Shown: positions 1 through 6,945 of the stretch, one piece after another | Numbering within the stretch: the first letter of the stretch is position 1 | How the letters are laid out: each line of letters begins with the position of its first letter | Assembly (NCBI GenBank): GCA_014377905.1 | Contig: JACMOQ010000469.1 | Coordinates: forward strand, 1-6,945 | DNA from: Acetobacteraceae bacterium | Lineage (GTDB): Bacteria > Pseudomonadota > Alphaproteobacteria > Acetobacterales > Acetobacteraceae | Direction of reading: 5' to 3' | DNA length: 6,945 bases | Notes under the pieces: model-generated | Database searches by the model: none | What the model saw: only the letters and a program-made list of their open reading frames with translations | Told to the model about the DNA's origin: nothing | Made by a program: the position numbers and the translations under genes

Positions 1-40
1 AGACCCCATTTTATTGATGGCACCAAGCAAATCGGGGTCT
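1..40. terminator. Imperfect stem-loop past the end of nrdR, touching the left edge
   Basis: AGACCCC (1-7) is the exact reverse complement of GGGGTCT (34-40). The stem continues inward with ATTT (8-11) against AAAT (29-32), leaving C33 as a single bulge, for about 11 pairs and a 17-base loop. It lies beyond the nrdR stop, in the right place to end the rpiB-glyA-nrdR transcript or a convergent transcript from the left. No clear T-run follows on either strand within the window, so a classical intrinsic terminator is not proven. Because the stem begins at base 1, it may extend further left. Confidence 0.35.
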
Positions 41-57
41 GGGGCCTAAGGCCCCAG
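39..57. terminator. Perfect 8-bp hairpin downstream of nrdR
   Basis: CTGGGGCC (39-46), loop TAA (47-49), GGCCCCAG (50-57) is a perfect GC-rich inverted repeat 20 bases after the nrdR stop codon. Its stability and position suggest it ends or protects the 3' end of the operon transcript. The bases after it on the minus strand are ACCCCGATTTGC, not a T-tract, so this is not a textbook intrinsic terminator. It shares bases 39-40 with the larger stem at 1-40, so the two structures could compete. Confidence 0.45.
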
Positions 58-76
58 CCGCCGGAGGTGAACACGC

Positions 77-568
77 TCACTCGATCTCGCCAGACCCACC
101 GCGCTTGCCGGCCGCCACGCTATCCGACAGCCCGCCGACGAAGGTTTCAAAATCGCGCGCCTCGCGGAAATCCCGGTAAACGCTGGCAAAACGGATATAG
201 GCGACGGGGTCGAGCGCTTGCAGCCCTTCCATCACCATTTCGCCGACCATGCCGGCATCGATCTCGTTTTCGCCGGTCGATTCGAGCCGCCGCACCACGC
301 CATTGACCATTCGTTCGATGCGTTCGGGCGCGATCGGCCGCTTGCGGCAGGCGATCTCGATCGACCGCGCCAGCTTGTCGCGATCGAACAGCTCGCGCTT
401 GCCGGATTTCTTGACCAACGTCAGTTCGCGCAACTGGATTCGCTCGAAGGTCGTGAAGCGCCCGCCGCACGCCGGGCATTGCCGCCGCCGCCGGATCGCG
501 CTGACATCTTCGGTCGGCCGCGAATCCTTTACCTGGCTGTCTTCATTGCCGCAAAACGGACAGCGCAT
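77..568 (-). CDS. nrdR: Transcriptional repressor NrdR
   Basis: NrdR is a cytoplasmic, nucleotide-sensing, zinc-dependent repressor that binds NrdR boxes upstream of ribonucleotide reductase operons and shuts them down when dATP is plentiful. The 163-residue protein has the full family layout. An N-terminal zinc ribbon carries Cys3, Cys6, Cys31 and Cys34 (CPFC and CPAC). The characteristic DSRPTED segment (15-21) and [18 protein letters not shown] region (26-43) follow, and an ATP-cone domain spans about residues 49-139. Length is normal for the family. The ATG at 568 shares one base with the stop of the upstream gene (TGATG), so translation is probably coupled and the gene is the last of the rpiB-glyA operon. 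No NrdR box or ribonucleotide reductase gene is visible here, so its targets lie elsewhere. The family assignment is secure; the regulation is family knowledge. Confidence 0.97.
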   Translation of the reverse strand: MRCPFCGNEDSQVKDSRPTEDVSAIRRRRQCPACGGRFTTFERIQLRELTLVKKSGKRELFDRDKLARSIEIACRKRPIAPERIERMVNGVVRRLESTGENEIDAGMVGEMVMEGLQALDPVAYIRFASVYRDFREARDFETFVGGLSDSVAAGKRGGSGEIE

Positions 569-981
569 CAGCTTTTCTTGGTAATGGTGCGGAGATAGCC
601 AAGGCCACCGCCGATCAGGGCGCCAACGATCGGCCCGATGATCGGCAGGGGAATGGCGATGACGGCGCCCGCAGCCGCACCAATGGCGACATTGCGTCCC
701 AGCGTATTGGGAATGGCCGATTTGGTCTGTTCGCCCGCCTGTTTGGCAAAATCGACCGCTTGCTTGCCAAGGTCGCTTTCCAGCGCCTTCTTGCCCAACT
801 CGCTGTCGGCAAGCTTCTGGCCCATCTCACTGGCGGTCTGGAATGCTGACTCGGTCGCCTCCGCAACCTTCTTGCCGGTGTCGGTCTCGATGAACTTCTT
901 TCCGGCTTCCATAGCTTCGGCCGCCAGCTTTTCGGCCTTGGCGGTCAGGTCATTGGATTTGGGTGCGTTGCTGTCGCTCAT
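568..981 (-). CDS. Small alanine/lysine-rich protein with C-terminal glycine zipper, function unknown
   Basis: I do not recognise a named family for this 137-residue protein. Residues 1-90 are hydrophilic, rich in Ala, Lys and Glu, and predicted amphipathic helix. They carry three related units of the form [DE]-x-G-K-[KQ]-[AV] (DTGKKVAE 34-41, ELGKKALE 61-68, DLGKQAVD 70-77). Residues 98-130 are strongly hydrophobic, with prolines at 111, 113 and 117 and glycines at 116, 120, 124 and 128, an exact GxxxGxxxGxxxG zipper. A short Lys-rich tail (RTITKKS) follows. The likely picture is a soluble helical region joined to a hairpin that inserts into or lies on the membrane; no signal peptide is seen. 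The ATG at 981 was chosen because GGAGGA (989-994) sits 7 bases upstream; the frame is open further up but runs into glyA. It sits 20 bases after glyA and overlaps nrdR by one base, so it is co-transcribed. A role in envelope stress or membrane binding is only a guess. Confidence 0.85.
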   Translation of the reverse strand: MSDSNAPKSNDLTAKAEKLAAEAMEAGKKFIETDTGKKVAEATESAFQTASEMGQKLADSELGKKALESDLGKQAVDFAKQAGEQTKSAIPNTLGRNVAIGAAAGAVIAIPLPIIGPIVGALIGGGLGYLRTITKKS

Positions 982-988
982 CACGTGC

Positions 989-994
989 TCCTCC
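989..994 (-). promoter_or_regulatory. Strong Shine-Dalgarno for the small glycine-zipper gene
   Basis: Read on the minus strand, this is GGAGGA followed by the 7-base spacer GCACGTG and the ATG at 981. It is the best ribosome binding site in the left operon and fixes the start of the 137-residue protein, ruling out the longer reading that overlaps glyA. A strong private site suggests that this small gene is translated at a higher level than its neighbours, which rely on overlapping stops and starts. Confidence 0.75.
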
Positions 995-1001
995 GTTTGG
1001 G

Positions 1002-2312
1002 TTAGCCGTTCGGATAGATCGGGAAGCGCGCGCACAGCGCCCGCACCCGGACGTTGACGGCGGCTTCGACGGCTGCATTGCCTTCGTCGCCATTCGCCAC
1101 CAGCCCGTCGAGCACATCGGCGATCATGTCGCCGATCGCGGCAAATTCGCTTTGCCCGAAACCGCGCGTCGTTCCCGCCGGCGCGCCGACCCGAATGCCG
1201 CTGGTCTTGGTTGGCGGCAACGGATCGAACGGCACGCCGTTCTTGTTGCAAGTGATGCCGGCGCGTTCCAGCGCTTCATCGGCCTGTTTGCCGTTCAACC
1301 CCTTGGGCGTCAGGTCGATCAGCGCCAGATGCGTATCGGTGCCGCCGGCGACGACGGCACAGCCGCGCGCCACCAGCCGCGCGGCCAGCGTCTGGGCATT
1401 CGCCACGACGCGAACGGCATAATCCTTGAATTCGGGCTGCAACGCCTCGCCGAAGGCCACCGCCTTGGCGGCGATGACATGTACCAGCGGCCCGCCCTGC
1501 ATGCCCGGAAACACCGCCGAATTGAACTTCTTGCCCAGCACTTCGCCGTCCGAAAGGATCATGCCGCCACGTGGCCCGCGCAGCGTCTTGTGCGTCGTCG
1601 TCGTCACCACATGGGCATGGGGCAGCGGCGACGGATGGATGCCGGCGGCCACCAGCCCGGCGAAGTGCGCCATGTCGACGTGCAGCCTGGCGCCGACCTT
1701 GTCAGCAATCGCCCGGAACCGCGCGAAATCGATGATGCGCGGATAGGCCGAGCCACCGGCGATGATCAGCACCGGCTTGTGTTCCACCGCCAGCCGTTCG
1801 ACATCGTCATAATCGATCAGATGGTCCTCGCGGCGCACGCCATATTGCACCGCATGGAACCACTTGCCGCTCATCGATGGCGCGGCGCCGTGGGTCAGAT
1901 GGCCGCCGGCATCCAGGCTCATCCCCAAAATCGTCTCGCCGGGCTTGACCAGCGCCAACATGACGGCGGCATTGGCCTGCGCCCCCGAATGCGGCTGCAC
2001 ATTGGCATAGGCGCAGTTGAACAGCTGTTTGGCGCGTTCGATGGCCAGCGTTTCGACAACGTCGGACGGGCCGCAACCCTGATAGTAACGCTTGCCCGGA
2101 TAGCCTTCGGCATATTTGTTGGTGAATACCGACCCTTGCGCTTCCAGCACGGCGCGCGACACGATGTTTTCCGATGCGATCAGCTCGATCTGGTGCTGCT
2201 GTCGATCGAGTTCGGCGGCAACCGCTGCGGCAACCGCTGTGTCCGCCGCCGCCAGGTGCGTATCGAAGAAACCGGTGGGCAGTGTTTCGGTAACGGCGGG
2301 CTGGGTGCTCAT
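1002..2312 (-). CDS. glyA: Serine hydroxymethyltransferase
   Basis: This cytoplasmic PLP enzyme interconverts serine plus tetrahydrofolate with glycine plus 5,10-methylenetetrahydrofolate, the main source of one-carbon units for thymidylate, purines and methionine. The 436-residue length is normal for bacterial GlyA. Visible motifs are the N-terminal IELIASEN (42-49), [14 protein letters not shown] (64-77), the [14 protein letters not shown] segment with PLP-contacting Asp213 and His216, and [14 protein letters not shown] with the Schiff-base Lys242. The C-terminal domain includes [14 protein letters not shown]. All key residues are present and nothing suggests decay. The ATG at 2312 overlaps the rpiB stop (ATGA), which points to translational coupling; an in-frame extension to 2453 would run through rpiB and was not used. 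About 20 residues before IELIAS ([16 protein letters not shown]) match the usual N-terminal helix. Confidence 0.98.
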   Translation of the reverse strand: MSTQPAVTETLPTGFFDTHLAAADTAVAAAVAAELDRQQHQIELIASENIVSRAVLEAQGSVFTNKYAEGYPGKRYYQGCGPSDVVETLAIERAKQLFNCAYANVQPHSGAQANAAVMLALVKPGETILGMSLDAGGHLTHGAAPSMSGKWFHAVQYGVRREDHLIDYDDVERLAVEHKPVLIIAGGSAYPRIIDFARFRAIADKVGARLHVDMAHFAGLVAAGIHPSPLPHAHVVTTTTHKTLRGPRGGMILSDGEVLGKKFNSAVFPGMQGGPLVHVIAAKAVAFGEALQPEFKDYAVRVVANAQTLAARLVARGCAVVAGGTDTHLALIDLTPKGLNGKQADEALERAGITCNKNGVPFDPLPPTKTSGIRVGAPAGTTRGFGQSEFAAIGDMIADVLDGLVANGDEGNAAVEAAVNVRVRALCARFPIYPNG

Positions 2313-2764
2313 GCGGCATCCTTCTGGTGATCGGGGGAAAGCTTTGCGACGCGGCCGGCGTGGCGGCCCCCTTCGAATTCGGTTGTCAGGAATTCGGCCA
2401 CGCAATCGCGCGCCACTTCGATGCCGATGATCCGGCTGCCCAGCGCCAGGCAATTTACGTCATTATGCTGCCGCGCCAGCCGCGCCATCAGGCCCGAGGT
2501 GACCAGCGCACAGCGCACCGCAGGGTTGCGGTTGGCGGCGATCGAAATGCCGACGCCCGACCCGCAGACGATAATGGCAAAGCCCGCCCGGCCATCGGCG
2601 ATCGCCGCCGCCGCGGCGGTGCCGAAATCGGGGTAATCGACCGACGCCTCGCTGTCTGTCCCCAGGTCGAGCACATCACGGCCGGCGGCGCGCAATTCGG
2701 CGACCAGCAGCGCCTTCAGCGCATAGCCGGCATGGTCGGATGCAAGGGCGATCATCGCATTCAT
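2309..2764 (-). CDS. rpiB: Ribose-5-phosphate isomerase B
   Basis: RpiB interconverts ribose 5-phosphate and ribulose 5-phosphate in the non-oxidative pentose phosphate pathway; this family (LacAB/RpiB) is unrelated to RpiA. The 151-residue protein shows the N-terminal [12 protein letters not shown] (6-17), [16 protein letters not shown] (33-48), the catalytic Cys67 within [14 protein letters not shown] (66-79), and [14 protein letters not shown] (98-111) with His100. The C-terminal tail contains [13 protein letters not shown], typical of the family. The start at 2764 ([13 protein letters not shown]) fits family length; an ATG three codons later at 2755 is also possible. The in-frame reading up to 2878 adds a non-conserved stretch and was rejected. 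It is the first gene of the operon, and its stop overlaps the glyA start. A close homologue acting on galactose or allose phosphates cannot be excluded, but the glyA/nrdR context favours RpiB. Confidence 0.93.
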   Translation of the reverse strand: MNAMIALASDHAGYALKALLVAELRAAGRDVLDLGTDSEASVDYPDFGTAAAAAIADGRAGFAIIVCGSGVGISIAANRNPAVRCALVTSGLMARLARQHNDVNCLALGSRIIGIEVARDCVAEFLTTEFEGGRHAGRVAKLSPDHQKDAA

Positions 2765-2799
2765 CAACGGGCAGCGGCCTTTTGCGGATTCGGGCCCTG

Positions 2800-2828
2800 T
2801 ATCTAGGTCATGCGGCAATTTCGGGCAA
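2800..2828 (-). promoter_or_regulatory. Candidate sigma-70-type promoter for the rpiB operon
   Basis: On the minus strand TTGCCC (2828-2823) is followed by a 17-base spacer and TAGATA (2805-2800). This is four of six and three of six matches to the E. coli consensus. The implied transcript start near 2793 would give an untranslated leader of about 30 bases before the rpiB ATG. The spacing is ideal and the position is right, but the boxes are weak and sphingomonad promoters vary, so this is a candidate only. Confidence 0.35.
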
Positions 2829-2834
2829 ATGTTT

Positions 2835-2849
2835 TGCCGCCGTGCGGCA
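2835..2849. terminator. Small hairpin between the membrane protein gene and rpiB
   Basis: TGCCGC (2835-2840), loop CGT, GCGGCA (2844-2849) is a perfect 6-bp inverted repeat in the 126-base gap between the stop of the membrane protein gene and rpiB. It could end transcripts from the upstream gene before the rpiB promoter candidate. On the minus strand it is followed by AAACATTTG, with no U-tract, so the terminator reading is weak. Confidence 0.25.
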
Positions 2850-2890
2850 TCGGGTGTCGTCGGCGGACGCCGGTTCACGATCGAGCGAAA

Positions 2891-5221
<2,331 letters not shown>

Positions 5222-5240
5222 CGGGGTGCGAAACGGCCTT

Positions 5241-5999
5241 TTACGGCAGCGCGGCGGCCGGCGTTTTCGCAATGCTTCCCTTGCCCACCAACTGCCACCA
5301 CAAACGGCGCGGGACAAGTCGCACCGCCTTGCCGAGCAATCGGTTGCCCGAGAAAATTGCGCACCATAACCGTTCCATATAATGACCGATTTCCGGGTTG
5401 CGATGCCTGGACAGCGCCTTGAGAAGCGTCTCGTAAAACGCCTTTGGCCGGCCTCGCACCGCGTCGCGGCTTACAGCGAAGCAGCCGGAAAAACTGACAA
5501 CCATGACCGGCGGCAGCGGCCCCAGAAAGGCAGCGGCGAATTCCCTTATGTCGCCGCCGGCGGCTTCGATGTCACCGCGTTCGATACCGGCTCGATACCG
5601 CGGATCGCGCATCAACTTGCCGTGAATATCGATATCGAAAGCCATGTTGGAAAAGAACAGCTCCAGATCGCTGGCTGAAAAGCCGTCGCGCACCGCCGGA
5701 GCAAGATAATCCGCCAGATCGGGAAAGACATTGGCGCCAAGATCGTTGATCCGCCCCTGCACAAAGATCGTCACGTCGGCAAGATCATCATAATTGGCAA
5801 CGATGTGATGCAGATAGCTTTGCGATTCGCGTCCGACATTCGGCAAGGAGATCGCCGTTGCCCGCGGATTGAGTGCGGCCAAAGCAGGCGCATCAATCGC
5901 ATCACCCTTGTTATAGACCAGCACGCGCGGTTGAAACGACAATCCATCCAGCCAGCCCAGATCCTCGTTGTACCGGGCCACGACCAGATCGACTTGCAA
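5241..5999 (-). CDS. DUF3431-family protein, possibly glycan-related
   Basis: The protein resembles the DUF3431 family, whose biochemical function is, to my knowledge, not established. Family-like features are DLVVARYNEDLGWL (4-17), LPNVGRESQSYLHHIVANYDDL (52-73), DVTIFVQG (75-82), the central VSFSGCFAVSRD (168-179), and a C-terminal NPEIGHYMERLWCAIF (201-216). The ARYNEDLGWL opening and the SGCFAVSRD/ERLW end recall nucleotide-sugar transferase-like folds, so a glycosyltransferase role is plausible but inferred. The start was set at TTG 5999 (252 residues) because GGGGGA (6006-6011) lies 6 bases upstream. Another TTG at 6026 has no ribosome site, and the frame is closed by TAA at 6087-6089, so no ATG start is available. 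There is no signal peptide or membrane segment. It converges on glf and lies 96 bases after the virB11 stop, so it may be read through from the secretion operon or have its own promoter. Confidence 0.75.
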   Translation of the reverse strand: MQVDLVVARYNEDLGWLDGLSFQPRVLVYNKGDAIDAPALAALNPRATAISLPNVGRESQSYLHHIVANYDDLADVTIFVQGRINDLGANVFPDLADYLAPAVRDGFSASDLELFFSNMAFDIDIHGKLMRDPRYRAGIERGDIEAAGGDIREFAAAFLGPLPPVMVVSFSGCFAVSRDAVRGRPKAFYETLLKALSRHRNPEIGHYMERLWCAIFSGNRLLGKAVRLVPRRLWWQLVGKGSIAKTPAAALP

Positions 6000-6005
6000 C
6001 GCATT

Positions 6006-6011
6006 TCCCCC
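6006..6011 (-). promoter_or_regulatory. Ribosome binding site for a TTG start
   Basis: On the minus strand GGGGGA is followed by a 6-base spacer (AATGCG) and TTG at 5999. The spacer itself contains an ATG in another frame that leads to a Trp/Ser/Arg-rich reading of no apparent merit. The site therefore argues for a rare TTG start directly before the conserved VDLVVARYNED segment. Confidence 0.55.
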
Positions 6012-6095
6012 AAAACCTGAATACAAACGACGGACGATCGGCCTTGTCCGGACGCCAGCGTCTCGTTCATCTGGACGATGTCGGCTTTAACGGCG

Positions 6096-6945
6096 TCAGA
6101 ACCCCATGTCCCGCACGAACGCGATGTCCGAAACCACCCGGCTCCCGGTCGCATCGCGGCGCAATTGCACGACAAGGTCGATCACCGTGCCGGCATAGGC
6201 GATGATTTCGGCGCGACCCAGGTTGACGCGGGCCTGCAGCGCCAGCAAGGCCATCTGTTCGATGGCGCCGCGCGGGCTGTCGGCATGGATGGTCGAAATC
6301 GACCCCGGATGGCCGGTGTTGATGGCGCGCAGGAAGCTGAACGCCTCGCTGCCGCGCATTTCGCCCAGCAAAAGCCGGTCCGGCCGCATGCGCAGCGCCG
6401 CTTGCAGCAATTGTTCGGTGGTCACCGCCGCCTCGCCGGTTTCGCCGCGCACCGCGACCAGCCCCAACGCGTTCGGGCGATCGAGCGCCACTTCCGGCGT
6501 GTCCTCGATGACGATGATGCGCTCGACGGCCGGAATGCGCTTCAACAAGGCATTCAGGAACGTCGTCTTGCCGCTGCTGGTGCCGCCCGAAACCAGGATA
6601 TTCCTGCGCTGGGCGACGGCCGCAACAAGAAACCCCATGACATCGCCCGCCGCAAGCAGGCGGCGCAGCCCGACCTCGGCCACGGCGGCGCTGTCGTCCT
6701 CGCCAATGCGCACGCCGGCAAAGGCGCCGGCGGCGGCATAATCGGCGAGGTCGATATCGACTTGGACATGCTTTCGAATGGCGATGGCGACATGGGTGCG
6801 GGTGGCGGGCGGCGCGATGATCTGGATGCGTTCGCCTCCGGGCAACAGGCCGGACAGCAGCGGCTGGGCCCGGTTGATACCCTGGTGGTTGGTGCGCGCC
6901 ACCTGCGCCACCAACCGGCCAAGCGCCGTCACCGTCAATTCCGGC
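6096..6945 (-). CDS. virB11: VirB11-type secretion ATPase, 5' end beyond the window
   Basis: VirB11 is the hexameric traffic ATPase at the cytoplasmic base of VirB/VirD4 type IV secretion systems, which move DNA or proteins across the envelope. The visible 282 residues hold the end of the N-terminal domain (LLPGGERIQIIAPPAT, then IRKHVQVDIDLADY) and the whole RecA-like domain. Walker A is GGTSSGKTT (nucleotides about 6587-6561), then the Asp box ERIIVIEDTPEV, the Walker B region RPDRLLLGEMRG, and the His box TGHPGSISTIHADS. The end is DLVVQLRRDATGSRVVSDIAFVRDMGF. The DTPEV and AINTGHPGS-TTIHADSP style fits VirB11 better than TrbB or CpaF. Family length is roughly 330-345, so perhaps 50-60 residues lie past the right edge. 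All motifs are intact. It is probably the last gene of a virB cluster; no other secretion gene is in view, so completeness of the system is unknown. Confidence 0.9.
   Translation of the reverse strand, partial: PELTVTALGRLVAQVARTNHQGINRAQPLLSGLLPGGERIQIIAPPATRTHVAIAIRKHVQVDIDLADYAAAGAFAGVRIGEDDSAAVAEVGLRRLLAAGDVMGFLVAAVAQRRNILVSGGTSSGKTTFLNALLKRIPAVERIIVIEDTPEVALDRPNALGLVAVRGETGEAAVTTEQLLQAALRMRPDRLLLGEMRGSEAFSFLRAINTGHPGSISTIHADSPRGAIEQMALLALQARVNLGRAEIIAYAGTVIDLVVQLRRDATGSRVVSDIAFVRDMGF

Noticed and set aside
982..1251. Longer start for the small glycine-zipper protein inside glyA
   Set aside because: The extension is a shadow of the glyA 3' end, and GGAGGA marks the ATG at 981.
963..2330. 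Long plus-strand open frame of 455 codons
   Set aside because: It lies fully opposite glyA and part of the small gene; its His/Arg/Gln-rich sequence is a typical antisense shadow in GC-rich DNA.
2313..2453. Longer start for GlyA running into rpiB
   Set aside because: The extra 47 residues are a shadow of rpiB; the ATG at 2312 gives the normal family length and an ATGA overlap.
5581..5600. Direct repeat TCGATACCG twice, two bases apart
   Set aside because: Two short copies within the DUF3431 coding sequence; too small to suggest a repeat array or insertion site.
5771..6175. Possible frameshift joining another frame to the N-terminus of the DUF3431 protein
   Set aside because: The conserved domain begins at VDLVVARYNED in the main frame, just after a TTG with a good ribosome site, so no missing N-terminal part needs explaining.

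Overview
This 6945-base window looks like chromosomal DNA of an alphaproteobacterium, most likely a sphingomonad. That placement is an inference from the GC-rich DNA, the linked order rpiB-glyA-nrdR, and the character of the GlyA and NrdR proteins. No rRNA or other taxonomic marker is present. I found seven supportable protein genes, one of them cut by the right edge, plus a possible short leader ORF. I saw no tRNA, rRNA, CRISPR array, insertion sequence or attachment site.

Left block (77-2764, minus strand): a compact operon transcribed right to left. It runs rpiB (ribose-5-phosphate isomerase B), glyA (serine hydroxymethyltransferase), a small 137-residue glycine-zipper protein of unknown function, and nrdR (repressor of ribonucleotide reductase genes). 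The rpiB/glyA junction is an ATGA overlap. The small-protein/nrdR junction is a TGATG overlap. The glyA/small-protein gap is 20 bases and carries a strong Shine-Dalgarno sequence. The set links pentose phosphate, one-carbon units and deoxynucleotide supply. Hairpins at 1-57 lie just past nrdR and may end the transcript.

Middle block (2891-5221): a polytopic inner-membrane protein gene on the minus strand, resembling flippase-like (LPG-synthase TM) proteins, is divergent from glf on the plus strand. The glf gene encodes UDP-galactopyranose mutase, which makes UDP-galactofuranose for cell-surface glycans. The 264-base region between them holds an inverted repeat and a 12-codon ORF that overlaps the start of the membrane protein gene.

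Right block (5241-6945, minus strand): a DUF3431-type gene, probably glycan-related, is convergent with glf and starts with a TTG codon behind a good Shine-Dalgarno sequence. Upstream of it is the C-terminal 282 residues of a VirB11-type ATPase, which suggests that a type IV secretion gene cluster continues beyond the right edge. The glf region is visibly lower in GC than the housekeeping operon (31/60 at 4681-4740 against 38/60 at 1261-1320). This fits a surface-polysaccharide segment placed between a core operon and a secretion locus. I see no clearly undescribed system. The best candidates for a second look are the small glycine-zipper protein, the glf/DUF3431 pair and the leader ORF with its hairpin.
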